DNA of 64,000 nucleotides from assembly GCF_030410045.1 (NCBI RefSeq), contig NZ_JAUFRA010000004.1, forward strand, positions 62,001 through 126,000, read 5' to 3'. Below, piece by piece: positions 41,983 to 51,069 of this stretch. The notes beneath the pieces were generated by a model, which searched no databases, was not told the DNA's origin, and saw only the letters and a list, made by a program, of their open reading frames with translations. The position numbers were made by a program, and so were the translations under genes. How positions within the stretch are numbered: position 1 is the first letter of the stretch; every line of letters begins with the position of its first letter. The DNA comes from Marivivens donghaensis (GTDB taxonomy: Bacteria; Pseudomonadota; Alphaproteobacteria; Rhodobacterales; Rhodobacteraceae).

Positions 41983-42641
41983 TGTGTGGGCGCATGGCGA
42001 TCACGCTGCCTCATGATGCGATGGCGCAGATGTTCTCTGCGGCAAAGTCCAACACTTTGCCAGCGGATGAACCGAACTGGAACGTTTGTCCGACAACCAC
42101 CATCGCGGCTGTGACCAGCCACGATAACGTTCGGCATTTGCGGCCAATGCGCTGGGGGTTCATTCCGTCGTGGTATGACAAACCGAACGGCGGCCCGCTG
42201 TTGATAAATGCCCGTGCCGAAACCATCGCGGAAAAGCCTGCGTTTCGCGAAGCTTGCCGTCAAAGGCGCTGCCTGATTGCGGCGGATGGGTTTTACGAAT
42301 GGCACCGCGATGGTGACACGCCGTTGCCTTACTGGGTGACGCGTACTGATGGCGCGCCGATGGTGTTTGGGGGGATTTGGCAAACGTGGGGCGATCAGGC
42401 GACCTGCGCGATTGTCACCACCGACGCCAATGCGGATATGGCGCCGATCCATCACCGATTGCCATTGATCCTGCCGCCTGATGACTGGGCGCTGTGGTTG
42501 GGTGAAGCGGGACATGGGGCCGCAAAATTGATGACACCCGCCAAAGAAGGGGTCCTCTCCCTTCGGCGGGTGTCCAAAGCCGTCAATTCGAATCGTGCGA
42601 CAGGACCAGACCTGATCGAGCCACTGATCGAGGACGAATGA
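41982..42641 (+). CDS. SRAP-family abasic-site processing protein (YedK/HMCES)
   Basis: A 219-residue SOS-response-associated peptidase. After Met removal, Cys2 (MCGRMAI) forms the covalent thiazolidine link with abasic sites in single-stranded DNA. Other conserved parts are the Asn/Arg/Glu segment LLINARAETIAEKPAFRE, the catalytic Glu in ADGFYEWH, and the His in MAPIHHRLPLIL near residue 157. Length is typical. It begins on the last base of the DUF1992 stop. Confidence 0.94.
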   Translation: MCGRMAITLPHDAMAQMFSAAKSNTLPADEPNWNVCPTTTIAAVTSHDNVRHLRPMRWGFIPSWYDKPNGGPLLINARAETIAEKPAFREACRQRRCLIAADGFYEWHRDGDTPLPYWVTRTDGAPMVFGGIWQTWGDQATCAIVTTDANADMAPIHHRLPLILPPDDWALWLGEAGHGAAKLMTPAKEGVLSLRRVSKAVNSNRATGPDLIEPLIEDE

Positions 42642-43037
42642 TCAGTTGTTGCCGCTGGACGTGGTGGTGTCCGGTGCTTCTTCGATCGGGGGTTCATCAA
42701 AGCTGAACGCGCCGTGCTGTTCTTCTTCGGCAAGCGACGACGTGAATTCGAGCACGGTGTCTGCGTTCACTTGAATGAGGAAGGTTTCACCTTTTTCCAG
42801 CGAAGGGCTGGTCCATTGAACGATTTGGCTGTCCTCAAACGGGATCGCGCTGATCACGCGGGCGTTGTCGGCTTGGTTATTGAATTGAACAATCTCGCCT
42901 GGATCAACGTAAGTGGTGAGCGGGAAGAACCCGAAATCGGTGATCACCACGGTTTGATAGGTTTGTTCACTATCGGCATTGAGCATCGTAGCCGTCGAGA
43001 GAACCGCCACAGACGCGAGCATAGCAATGCGAAGCAT
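42642..43037 (-). CDS. Exported cupredoxin-like protein without copper ligands
   Basis: A 131-residue exported protein. A signal peptide (LRIAMLASVAVLSTATMLNA) is followed by a beta-rich domain with the cupredoxin look (VVITDFGFFPLTTYVDPGE then IVQFNNQ). There is no Cys anywhere in the mature part and no His-Cys-Met set, so copper binding is unlikely. The C-terminus is acidic and Thr/Ser-rich. The second of two adjacent ATGs is chosen for its spacing from GGAGG. It is convergent with SRAP, their stops being adjacent. Confidence 0.7.
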   Translation of the reverse strand: MLRIAMLASVAVLSTATMLNADSEQTYQTVVITDFGFFPLTTYVDPGEIVQFNNQADNARVISAIPFEDSQIVQWTSPSLEKGETFLIQVNADTVLEFTSSLAEEEQHGAFSFDEPPIEEAPDTTTSSGNN

Positions 43038-43180
43038 CATCGCCTCCATAAATGAAATACGCTCCCATTCGGAGCATCGCATATACGATTAGGTAGGTAA
43101 TTCGGCAGAAATAAGGCGCGAAAAAGGCTGAAAACTGCGTCTTGAACTTCCCCTAAAGGCTGGACTATATGGTTCTGAAC

Positions 43181-43254
43181 GCGGGTGTTGTGTAATGGTA
43201 AGACCTCAGCCTTCCAAGCTGATGACACGGGTTCGATTCCCGTCACCCGCTCCA
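43181..43254 (+). tRNA. tRNA-Gly(TCC)
   Basis: A 74-nt cloverleaf with acceptor GCGGGTG / CACCCGC, anticodon stem TCAGC / GCTGA around loop CTTCCAA (anticodon TCC), T-arm with GGTTCGATTCC, and encoded CCA. It reads GGA and GGG glycine codons. Confidence 0.96.
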
Positions 43255-43360
43255 AAATCCCCTCAGTTTCGGTCCTTATCGTCGTATGCGGCAACCCTGT
43301 GCTTGTGATTGCGCGTCGTGGTCAGTATCAACCCGACAACGACTTTGAAGGCGAGGATTC

Positions 43361-45157
43361 ATGGCAAAGGCACCAATTGACGTCGCGGGACAAGACCGCG
43401 CCCGATCCAAACGTGTTTCGGCTCTTGGTGGGCTGTGGCCTTTTATTCGGCCATACCGTCTGATGGTCCTTGCGGCCTTTGTGGCGCTGTCGGTCACGGC
43501 GATGATTTCGCTGATCCTGCCTTTGGCTGTGCGCCGTGTGGTCGACAACTTTGAAGGGGGCACATCGCCCCTGTTGAACCAATATTTCGGCGCGGCCCTA
43601 ATCATCGTTGCGCTTTTGGCGATGGGCACCGCCGTGCGCTATTACCTCGTGACCCGTTTGGGCGAACGTGTGGTGGCTGACATCCGCGAAGCCGTGTTCG
43701 ACCGCATGGTCGGCATGAGCCCGTCGTTCTACGAAAACATCATGACGGGTGAGGTGCTGAGCCGCATCACGACGGACACCACCTTGATCCTGTCTGTCAT
43801 TGGGTCGTCGGTATCTGTCGCGCTGCGCAACGTGTTTGTATTCGTTGGTGGCATGGTTTTGTTGATGATGACATCGGCAAAACTTACAGGTTTGGTGTTG
43901 CTGATCGTACCCGCCGTCATCGTGCCGATCGTTGTTCTGGGCCGCCGGTTGCGCCAGTTGGGTCGTGAAAACCAAGACTGGATCGCCAATTCGTCTGGTT
44001 CCGCATCCGAGGCGCTGTTGTCGGTGCAGACCGTTCAGGCCTTCACCCAAGAGGACCGTACCCGCGAGAAATTCCGCAAGGTGACAGAGCAGAGCTTTGC
44101 CAGTGCAAAGCGCCGTATTCTGACCCGTGCGATGATGACGATGATCGTTATTTTCCTGATCTTTTCGGGCGTTGTTGGCGTCTTGTGGATCGGGGCCCGT
44201 GACGTTGGTGCAGACCAGATGTCGGTCGGCGAACTGGTTCAGTTCGTGATCTACGCCGTTATGGTCGCAGGTGCCGTTGGTGCCTTGACCGAGATTTGGG
44301 GCGAACTGCAGCGTGCCGCCGGTGCGACCGAACGTTTGATCGAACTTCTGAATGCGAACGATAGCGTGACCGATCCAGCGCAGGCTGTGGCCACGCCGAA
44401 GATGGAGAAGGGCCAGATCTCGTTCGAGGATGTGACGTTCTTCTATCCGTCCCGCCCAAATGCGCCTGCGCTTAATGCCATCAGCCTTGATGTGGCGCCG
44501 GGTGAAACCGTGGCATTGGTTGGTCCGTCTGGGGCGGGTAAGTCGACGATTATTCAACTGCTCTTGCGGTTCTATGACCCGAACAGTGGCGCGATTAAAT
44601 TGGATGGCGTTGACCTGCGGAACATGACCCGTGCTGACTTCCGTCAGCAAATCGCTCTGGTTCCGCAAGACGCGGTAATCTTTGCCGATACAGCCCGCGA
44701 AAATATCCGCTTTGGTCGTCCGTCGGCAACAGATGCCGAAGTTGAGGCCGCTGCCAAAGCTGCCGCTGCGCATGATTTCCTGACTGCATTGCCTGAAGGC
44801 TACGACACCTATGTCGGTGAACGCGGTGTGATGCTGTCTGGCGGTCAAAAGCAGCGCATCGCGATTGCACGCGCGATCCTGCGTGACGCGCCGATCCTTC
44901 TGTTGGATGAGGCGACATCGGCGCTAGATGCCGAAAGCGAACGTCTGGTTCAGGCTGCGGTCGATGAACTGGCCAGCACCCGCACCACGCTGATTATCGC
45001 GCACCGTTTGGCGACTGTGAAAAAGGCCGACCGCATTGTGGTGTTCGAGGACGGTCAGATCGTCGCCGTGGGCACGCATGACGCATTGGTCGCCGAAGGT
45101 GGGCTCTACGCGCGTCTTGCACGACTTCAGTTTACCGACGGTATCGCTGCGGAATAA
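43361..45157 (+). CDS. ABC exporter, fused permease and ATPase
   Basis: A 598-residue half-size ABC exporter of the MsbA/multidrug type. Six membrane helices lie in residues 1-320. The nucleotide-binding domain has Walker A VGPSGAGKSTIIQLL near residue 388, signature LSGGQKQRIAIARA near residue 490 and Walker B ILLLDEATSALD near residue 510. It acts as a homodimer; the substrate may be lipid or drug. It stands alone downstream of tRNA-Gly. Confidence 0.92.
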   Translation: MAKAPIDVAGQDRARSKRVSALGGLWPFIRPYRLMVLAAFVALSVTAMISLILPLAVRRVVDNFEGGTSPLLNQYFGAALIIVALLAMGTAVRYYLVTRLGERVVADIREAVFDRMVGMSPSFYENIMTGEVLSRITTDTTLILSVIGSSVSVALRNVFVFVGGMVLLMMTSAKLTGLVLLIVPAVIVPIVVLGRRLRQLGRENQDWIANSSGSASEALLSVQTVQAFTQEDRTREKFRKVTEQSFASAKRRILTRAMMTMIVIFLIFSGVVGVLWIGARDVGADQMSVGELVQFVIYAVMVAGAVGALTEIWGELQRAAGATERLIELLNANDSVTDPAQAVATPKMEKGQISFEDVTFFYPSRPNAPALNAISLDVAPGETVALVGPSGAGKSTIIQLLLRFYDPNSGAIKLDGVDLRNMTRADFRQQIALVPQDAVIFADTARENIRFGRPSATDAEVEAAAKAAAAHDFLTALPEGYDTYVGERGVMLSGGQKQRIAIARAILRDAPILLLDEATSALDAESERLVQAAVDELASTRTTLIIAHRLATVKKADRIVVFEDGQIVAVGTHDALVAEGGLYARLARLQFTDGIAAE

Positions 45158-45252
45158 TCGCATTTTCGCAGCGTCATACTTGCGTTCATGGGGGGGCATA
45201 CCCCATCTTTCCTGTTAATCGCGCGTCAATGCGCACAAGGGGAGGAGACGGC

Positions 45253-47145
45253 ATGACTTATGCCACACTAGCGGACCGTGCCGCGATCATGGCTGAAAAG
45301 CCGTGGGAAGATCGCAATCAGCCAAAGACAATGTATGAATTGTTGCACCGGACCACCACAGCACATGGTGGCCGTCCTGCTGTGACGTTCCAAATGTTCT
45401 CTGATCCTGATGCGCCAGCGGAAACGCTGTCGTGGTCGGAATTGCATGACCAAACCTGCCGCACGGCGAACCTGTTCCGTAGCCTTGGCGTCGGTGAAAA
45501 TGATGTTGTGGCCTATCTGATGCCCAACAGCACCGAAACCGTGCTGACCTATTTGGGCGGTCAGATTGCGGGCATCGTGAACCCGATCAACCCGCTTCTC
45601 GATCCCGAACATATCGGGGGTATCCTGCGCGAAACGGGGGCGAAGGTTCTCGTGACGCTGAAGGCCTTCCCAAAGACCGACATCGCGCAAAAGGCGGCTG
45701 AAGCGGTCAAGCTTGCGCCGAACGTGCAGACCGTCGTTGAAGTGGATTTGCTGCGCTATATGACCGGCTTGAAAAAGCTGATCATCCCGCTGATCCGCCC
45801 GAAGGTGCCCGTGTCGCACAGCGCGAAAGTCATCGATTTCAACAAGTCGGTTGCCAAGCAGCCTGACAAACTGACCTTTGCCGACAGCACAGGTGACCGT
45901 GTCGCGGCCTATTTCCATACGGGTGGTACGACGGGTCTGCCAAAGATCGTGCAGCACAAATACTCGGGCATCATCTACAACGCGTGGCTGGGTGATCGAC
46001 TGCTCTTCAAACCCGAAGACGTGCAGATCTGCCCGCTGCCACTGTTCCACGTGTTCGCGACGATTGTGTCGCTTGGTGCGTCGCTCGGCTCTGGTGCGCA
46101 CTATGTGCTGCCGACCCCTGCTGGCTATCGTGGCGACGGTGTGTTCGATAACTTCTGGAAGCTGATCGAACGCCACAAGGTCACGTTTATGATCACCGTG
46201 CCTACGGCGATTGCGGCTCTTATGCAGCGTCCTGTGAACGCAGACATCTCGTCGCTACAGCTCGCCTTCTGTGGCTCTGCGCCGTTGCCAGTGGAGCTGT
46301 ATAAACGGTTCGAACAATCGGCCAAGGTCACCATCTGCGAAGGTTACGGTCTGACCGAGGCGACCTGCCTCGTGTCGATCAACCCGCCCGATGGCGAAAA
46401 GAAGATCGGGTCTATCGGCTTCCCGTTCCCCTACACGGACGTGAAGATTTTCGACCACGTCACGCATGAGGAGTGCGGTACCGATCAGATTGGCGAGATT
46501 TGCCTCTCGAGCCCCGGTGTGAACATGGGTGCGACCTATACTGAGGCCGCAAAGAACGCTGACCTCTATTATCCAGGTGATCTGGGGCCGACCCAATACC
46601 TGCGGACGGGCGATTTGGGTCGGATTGATGCGGACGGTTATCTGTGGATCACGGGCCGCGCCAAGGACCTTATCATCCGTTCGGGTCACAACATCGACCC
46701 CGCCGAGATCGAAGAGGCGCTGGCTGGTCACCCGAAAATCGCCTTTGCGGGCGCGATTGGTCAGCCTGACAGCTACGCGGGCGAACTGCCTTGCGCCTAT
46801 GTCGAACTGATCGACGGCGCAGAGGCGACGGTCGAGGAACTCATGGCCTTTGCCAAAGAGAAAATCCACGAACGTGCAGCGCATCCAAAACACCTCGAGA
46901 TATTGGATGAACTGCCGAAAACGGCTGTTGGTAAGATCTTTAAACCCGATCTGCGGAAACGTGCGATCACCCGCGTCTATAACGAAGCTTTGGCGGCTGC
47001 GGGTCTTGCCGCGGAAGTGGTCGAAGTGGTCGAGGATAAAAAGCTGGGCTTGGTCGCTAAACTGGCCCGAACGGGCGAGGTTGATGACGAGGCGGTCGCG
47101 ACCTGCCTTGGTGCTCATACCCGTCCGTGGGCGTGGGCCGCGTAA
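45253..47145 (+). CDS. Acyl-CoA synthetase (AMP-forming)
   Basis: A 630-residue adenylate-forming acyl-CoA ligase. Motifs are the P-loop YFHTGGTTGLPKIVQHKYSG near residue 220, EGYGLTEATCLVSINPP near residue 363, LRTGDLGRIDADGYLWITGR near residue 455 and the catalytic Lys in LPKTAVGKIFKPDLRK near residue 557. It is FadD-like, but chain length is not readable. ATG 45253 follows GGGGAGGAGAC. A terminator follows the gene. Confidence 0.9.
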   Translation: MTYATLADRAAIMAEKPWEDRNQPKTMYELLHRTTTAHGGRPAVTFQMFSDPDAPAETLSWSELHDQTCRTANLFRSLGVGENDVVAYLMPNSTETVLTYLGGQIAGIVNPINPLLDPEHIGGILRETGAKVLVTLKAFPKTDIAQKAAEAVKLAPNVQTVVEVDLLRYMTGLKKLIIPLIRPKVPVSHSAKVIDFNKSVAKQPDKLTFADSTGDRVAAYFHTGGTTGLPKIVQHKYSGIIYNAWLGDRLLFKPEDVQICPLPLFHVFATIVSLGASLGSGAHYVLPTPAGYRGDGVFDNFWKLIERHKVTFMITVPTAIAALMQRPVNADISSLQLAFCGSAPLPVELYKRFEQSAKVTICEGYGLTEATCLVSINPPDGEKKIGSIGFPFPYTDVKIFDHVTHEECGTDQIGEICLSSPGVNMGATYTEAAKNADLYYPGDLGPTQYLRTGDLGRIDADGYLWITGRAKDLIIRSGHNIDPAEIEEALAGHPKIAFAGAIGQPDSYAGELPCAYVELIDGAEATVEELMAFAKEKIHERAAHPKHLEILDELPKTAVGKIFKPDLRKRAITRVYNEALAAAGLAAEVVEVVEDKKLGLVAKLARTGEVDDEAVATCLGAHTRPWAWAA

Positions 47146-47170
47146 AGATCGACACGTGTTGATTGAACAG

Positions 47171-47211
47171 AATGGCAGTGTCGAACCTTCGGCGCTGCCA
47201 TTTTCGTTTTT
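47171..47211 (+). terminator. Terminator after the acyl-CoA synthetase
   Basis: AATGGCAG / CTGCCATT outer stem with an inner CGAA / TTCG stem, followed by TTCGTTTTT. Confidence 0.8.
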
Positions 47212-47285
47212 GCGGGTTCTAGATAGTAGACTTGACCAGACAAGGGGCAGATAAGCGGCGCAAGTTTTAGAAAAAGGATGTCATT

Positions 47286-47795
47286 ATGACTTGCGAGTTT
47301 TGCGGTGCCGCTGACACCACCGAAATCACAATTTCTCCGCGTGAGGACACCATTGCGCTCTGTGCGACCTGCGCTGAAGGTCTGTCTGGCACCCCGACCG
47401 ATGCCCCGCATTGGCAGTGCCTGAACGGCGCGATCTGGTCTGAAACCCCAGCGGTGCAGGTTGCGGCTTTCCGCGTGCTCAAGGCACTGGATGCGGCATG
47501 GGCGAATGACGTGCTCGACGGTGTTTACCTCGATCCTGAGGTTCAAGCATGGGCCGAGGCTGGCATTGCTGAGGCCAGCGACGTTGTGCACAAAGACAGC
47601 AACGGCACTGTTCTGGCGAACGGCGACACGGTGACCTTGATCAAGGACCTTCCTGTGAAAGGTGCGGGCTTTACCGCGAAACGTGGCACGGCTGTGCGGA
47701 ACATTTCGCTGGTGCCTGATAACGCAGGCCATATCGAAGGCCGCGTTGAAGGTCAGCGGATCGTGATCCTGACCCAATTCGTCAAAAAGAAGTAA
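47286..47795 (+). CDS. YjdM/PhnA-like zinc-ribbon protein
   Basis: A 169-residue PhnA/YjdM-type protein. The N-terminal zinc ribbon has two CxxC pairs (TCEFCGA and LCATCAEG). The C-terminal PhnA domain has DSNGTVLANGDTVTLIKDL then PVKGAGFTAKRGTAVRNI. Despite its historical link with alkylphosphonate use, its function is unclear. It has its own ribosome site (AAAGGA) and no phn neighbours. Confidence 0.88.
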   Translation: MTCEFCGAADTTEITISPREDTIALCATCAEGLSGTPTDAPHWQCLNGAIWSETPAVQVAAFRVLKALDAAWANDVLDGVYLDPEVQAWAEAGIAEASDVVHKDSNGTVLANGDTVTLIKDLPVKGAGFTAKRGTAVRNISLVPDNAGHIEGRVEGQRIVILTQFVKKK

Positions 47796-47847
47796 GGGAT
47801 CGTGGGGGCAATGCCCCCCATATCCAACCTTTGGGTAGTGGGCTCGC

Positions 47848-48141
47848 TCAGCGCTTTGCGTCGCGCCGTCTACGCAGGATAAAGTGGATGATCGCTGTCA
47901 GGACCAAGCCTGCGGTGAGTAGGGCGGCCAGCGGCAATGTTACGATCAGCATCCAGCCCGACAGGCTCCACCCCGCCAGTGTCGGTCCCCAATCGTAACC
48001 GTCCACGATACACGGGAATGTCGCGTTTTCAGTGACGGTGCAGCCGTGTTTGTCAGCGAACCAGCCAACCCAAGTCAGCACGGCGATAGGGCTCAGGCAC
48101 AGGGCGATCAAAGCGATCCATATGCCGTAGAGCCACCGCAT
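47848..48141 (-). CDS. Small two-helix membrane protein
   Basis: A 97-residue protein with two membrane helices (about 4-25 and 60-88) and a basic C-terminus (RRRRDAKR), giving an N-in, C-in topology. The periplasmic loop between them carries two Cys (DKHGCTVTENATFPCIVDG) that could form a disulfide. I do not recognise it. It follows hisA by 29 bp on the same strand and is probably cotranscribed. Confidence 0.6.
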   Translation of the reverse strand: MRWLYGIWIALIALCLSPIAVLTWVGWFADKHGCTVTENATFPCIVDGYDWGPTLAGWSLSGWMLIVTLPLAALLTAGLVLTAIIHFILRRRRDAKR

Positions 48142-48170
48142 TTAGACGCGGCCTTTGTTGGCTGTGCCAA

Positions 48171-48893
48171 TCACCCCTTAAGAACCTTCAGCGCTTCGCC
48201 CAGATCAATCGCGCCGTCATAGAGCGCGCGGCCAGAGATTGCGCCGTTTAGTGCTGCGCCGCAGTTTTTTAGGTTCCGCAAATCGTCGAGCGAGGACACG
48301 CCGCCAGAGGCGATCACTGGGATTGACATAGCGTTAGCAAGCTCGGCTGTGGCTTCGACGTTCGGGCCTTGCATCGCGCCGTCGCGGTTGATGTCGGTGT
48401 AGATGATAGCCGACACGCCTGCGTCCTCGAACGAACGGGCGAGGTCGATGACATTGACGTTGGTTTCTTCGGCCCAGCCTTTGGTCGCGACCTTGCCGTT
48501 GCGGGCGTCGATGCCGACGGCCACGTGACCGGGGAAGGCCTTGCAGGCTTCGCGCACCAAATCAGGGTTTTCGACGGCAACGGTGCCGAGGATCACTCGG
48601 GTCAGGCCCTTGTCCAACCAGCGTTCGATCGTTGCCATATCGCGGATACCACCACCGAGCTGGGCAGGGACCTTGCACTGTTTGAGGATTTCTTCGACGG
48701 GGGCCGCGTTCACGGGTTCGCCCGCGAAGGCGCCGTTCAGGTCCACGAGGTGCAGCCATTCGCAGCCAGCGTTCACGAACTCCAGCGCTTGTGCAGCGGG
48801 GTTTTCGTTGAATACCGTGGCTTGATCCATTTCACCTTTGTAGAGGCGCACGGCATTGCCGTCTTTGAGGTCGATAGCAGGATAGAGGATCAT
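48171..48893 (-). CDS. hisA: Phosphoribosylformimino-AICAR ribotide isomerase
   Basis: Histidine synthesis, Amadori isomerisation of ProFAR. It is a 240-residue TIM barrel: catalytic Asp in YPAIDLKDGNAVRLYKG at residue 8, second Asp in IYTDINRDGAMQGPN near residue 127, phosphate loop IASGGVSSLDDL near residue 172. ATG 48893 gives the conserved start; the frame upstream is unconserved. The usual neighbour hisF is not downstream. Confidence 0.95.
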   Translation of the reverse strand: MILYPAIDLKDGNAVRLYKGEMDQATVFNENPAAQALEFVNAGCEWLHLVDLNGAFAGEPVNAAPVEEILKQCKVPAQLGGGIRDMATIERWLDKGLTRVILGTVAVENPDLVREACKAFPGHVAVGIDARNGKVATKGWAEETNVNVIDLARSFEDAGVSAIIYTDINRDGAMQGPNVEATAELANAMSIPVIASGGVSSLDDLRNLKNCGAALNGAISGRALYDGAIDLGEALKVLKG

Positions 48894-49026
48894 AGCGGGC
48901 ACCCGTTTGTCTGTTTGCCTGTCCTTAACCACGGAGAGGCCAGAATTGCAACGAACCCAACGTCAGACTTGATTGGAATCGGTCATGATGAGCAGGCTAA
49001 TCGCAACGAGAACATGGGAGGAAGAC

Positions 49027-49413
49027 ATGAAGACACTAGCACTGGCGGCGATCGCTGTACTGGGATTTACGGGCGCGGCTCTGGCCGATCCGCTCGAGGG
49101 AACGTGGCGCACGGTTGCGGATGATAACGGCAACTCTGGCCTGATTTCGGTTGCACCTTGCGGTGAGCAACTCTGCGGAACCCTGATCAAGTCGTTTGAT
49201 AGCGCGGGCGCTGAAATGGCATCCGAGAACATCGGCCGTCAGATCATCTATGAAACCGTTGCGAACGGTGACGGCACCTATTCTGGTAAGGTTTGGTCCC
49301 CAGACCGCGATAAGGTCTACAACTCCAAACTCGTGCTGAGCGGAGATACGCTTGAGGTGAATGGATGCGTTCTCATGATCTGCCGCAATGGCGGCACGTG
49401 GATGCGTCAGTAA
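49027..49413 (+). CDS. Exported DUF2147 protein
   Basis: A 128-residue exported DUF2147 protein: signal peptide KTLALAAIAVLGFTGAALA, then the family pattern DPLEGTWRTVADDN, GKVWSPDRDKVYNSKL and VNGCVLMICRNGGTWMR. Cys residues (CGEQLCG, GCVLMICR) probably form disulfides in the periplasm. Function unknown. It lies inside the his region but on the opposite strand. GGGAGGAAG precedes the ATG. Confidence 0.85.
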   Translation: MKTLALAAIAVLGFTGAALADPLEGTWRTVADDNGNSGLISVAPCGEQLCGTLIKSFDSAGAEMASENIGRQIIYETVANGDGTYSGKVWSPDRDKVYNSKLVLSGDTLEVNGCVLMICRNGGTWMRQ

Positions 49414-49420
49414 AAACGAA

Positions 49421-49444
49421 AGGGCGCCGCAAGGCGCCCTTTTT
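49421..49444. terminator. Bidirectional terminator between DUF2147 gene and hisH
   Basis: AGGGCGCC-GCAA-GGCGCCCT, a perfect 8-bp stem, followed by TTTTT on the plus strand and TTTCGTTTTT on the minus strand. It serves both convergent genes. Confidence 0.88.
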
Positions 49445-50085
49445 CATGGCTTCCAGTTCAGGAAGTTCGCGATGAGCCGTAGCCCTGTCGCTTGGGACTT
49501 TTCTGGGTGGAACTGGGTTCCGACCACGTTGTCGCGGCCCACAATCGCGGTGATGTCGCCTGCGTAATCCACATGGGCGATCCGCTGGGCGGGGTCGCTG
49601 ACTTTCATGTGGTAGGAGTGCACGAAATAAGCGTGGTCGCCCGTTTTTATGCCGTCGAGCACGGGGTGGGGGGTGTCGATCACCAGATCATTCCATCCCA
49701 TATGCGGTACCTTGAGCGTGGCGTCCGCTGGGGTGATCTTAACGATCTCGCCGCTGATCCAATCGAACCCTGCGGTTTCTTCGTATTCGTGACCAATCGT
49801 GGCGAGCATCTGCATGCCGACGCAGATGCCAAGGAAGGGTTTGCCGTCCTTTTCCACCGCTTCGACAATCGCTTCGGCCAGACCGCCCATATCGCTGAGC
49901 GCCTTGCGGCAAGCGGGGAACGCACCATCACCCGGAAGGACAATGCGATCCGCTTTGGCCACAACATCGGGTTCGGAGGTGACAACGACCGTGCCACGCC
50001 CCGCTTCATGCGCCATCCGTTCAAAGGCCTTGTGAGCCGAGTGAAGGTTGCCGCTGTCGTAATCTACAAGCGCGATCAGGCTCAT
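49444..50085 (-). CDS. hisH: Imidazole glycerol phosphate synthase, glutaminase subunit
   Basis: Hydrolyses glutamine to feed ammonia to HisF in histidine and AICAR synthesis. It is 213 residues, a class I glutamine amidotransferase: nucleophile Cys in PFLGICVGMQML near residue 84, and His/Glu in GTQFHPEKSQATGL near residue 193. It overlaps hisB by 4 bp. The partner hisF is not in the window. Confidence 0.95.
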   Translation of the reverse strand: MSLIALVDYDSGNLHSAHKAFERMAHEAGRGTVVVTSEPDVVAKADRIVLPGDGAFPACRKALSDMGGLAEAIVEAVEKDGKPFLGICVGMQMLATIGHEYEETAGFDWISGEIVKITPADATLKVPHMGWNDLVIDTPHPVLDGIKTGDHAYFVHSYHMKVSDPAQRIAHVDYAGDITAIVGRDNVVGTQFHPEKSQATGLRLIANFLNWKP

Positions 50086-50669
50086 AGGGCGCCTTTGGTC
50101 GACGGAAGGCTACCTGCCATGCGCGGATCGGTCTCTACAGCCATGCGCAGTGATTTTGCGACCGCTTTGAACGCAGACTCTGCGATGTGGTGGCTGTTCA
50201 CGCCGTGCACAAGGTCAATGTGCAGAGTGATGCCACCGTGCAGCGCAAGCGCCTGAAAGAATTCGCGAACGAGTTCGGTGTCAAAGGTGCCGATTTTCTG
50301 GGACGGGAAATCGCAGTTCCAGACAAGGAACGACCGACCCGACAGATCGAGAGCGGCACGCACCTGCGTGTCATCCATCGCCAGCGCAAAGTGGCCGTAA
50401 CGGTTGATGCCTTTTTTGTCGCCCAGTGCCTGAACCAGTGCCTGACCGATAGCGATGCCTGTGTCCTCGACGGTGTGGTGATCGTCGATGTGGTAGTCGC
50501 CTTTGGCGCGGATGGTCATGTCGATCAGCGAGTGACGCGACAACTGGTCGAGCATGTGGTCAAAGAACCCAACGCCAGTTTGGTTGTCATAGGTGCCTTT
50601 GCCGTCGAGGTTCAGTTCGACTTCAATCGACGTTTCGGCAGTTTTTCTCGAGATCTTTGCGGTGCGCAT
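50082..50669 (-). CDS. hisB: Imidazoleglycerol-phosphate dehydratase
   Basis: Monofunctional IGP dehydratase, 195 residues, sixth step of histidine synthesis. The duplicated metal-site motifs are visible: DHMLDQLSRHSLIDM, then DYHIDDHHTVEDTGI near residue 60 and DLVHGVNSHHIAESAFKA near residue 158. It is the first gene of hisB-hisH. It starts just after the tRNA-Gly(GCC) pair and its terminator. Confidence 0.95.
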   Translation of the reverse strand: MRTAKISRKTAETSIEVELNLDGKGTYDNQTGVGFFDHMLDQLSRHSLIDMTIRAKGDYHIDDHHTVEDTGIAIGQALVQALGDKKGINRYGHFALAMDDTQVRAALDLSGRSFLVWNCDFPSQKIGTFDTELVREFFQALALHGGITLHIDLVHGVNSHHIAESAFKAVAKSLRMAVETDPRMAGSLPSTKGAL

Positions 50670-50730
50670 GGGGCCTCCGTTCGCTTACGAGGGCCTTATA
50701 CGGCGGGGCAGGGGGTAGGCCAAGCACTGA

Positions 50731-50758
50731 AAAACAAAAGGACGCCCGAGGGCGTCCT
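50731..50758 (-). terminator. Terminator of the tRNA-Gly(GCC) transcript
   Basis: On the minus strand AGGACGCCC / GGGCGTCCT is followed by TTTGTTTTTC. It isolates the two tRNA genes from hisB. Confidence 0.85.
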
Positions 50759-50774
50759 GTTTGGTGGTCCATTT

Positions 50775-50849
50775 TGGAGCGGGCGAGGCGATTCGAACGC
50801 CCGACCCTAACCTTGGCAAGGTTATGCTCTACCCCTGAGCTACGCCCGC
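50775..50849 (-). tRNA. tRNA-Gly(GCC), copy 2
   Basis: A 75-nt cloverleaf with acceptor GCGGGCG / CGCCCGC, anticodon loop CTTGCCAAG (anticodon GCC), T-loop GTTCGAATC, and encoded CCA. It is identical to the copy 18 bp upstream. Confidence 0.96.
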
Positions 50850-50867
50850 TTCCGTTATGGACCGACT

Positions 50868-50942
50868 TGGAGCGGGCGAGGCGATTCGAACGCCCGACCC
50901 TAACCTTGGCAAGGTTATGCTCTACCCCTGAGCTACGCCCGC
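50868..50942 (-). tRNA. tRNA-Gly(GCC), copy 1
   Basis: Same 75-nt sequence as copy 2, including the CCA end. The repeat unit including spacer is 93 bp, consistent with a tandem duplication kept for gene dosage. Confidence 0.96.
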
Positions 50943-51037
50943 TTCCGTGTCAGTGGGCGTGAGATATGAAAAGGCGCGGGGGGCTGCAAGAGGAAAATGA
51001 AGGTCACCACGAAATTTTTCCAACTTTTTCCGAAAAC

Positions 51038-51066
51038 AGAACGGGCGCCCGAAGGCGCCCGTCGTT
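51038..51066 (-). terminator. Terminator of pyc
   Basis: On the minus strand ACGGGCGCC-TTCG-GGCGCCCGT is followed by TCTGTTTTC. A 9-bp stem with a stable TTCG loop. Confidence 0.88.
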
Positions 51067-51069
51067 TTC

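Noticed and set aside
47803..47819. Hairpin GGGGGCAATGCCCCC as terminator
   Set aside because: It is compact but no T-run follows on either strand; it may be incidental.
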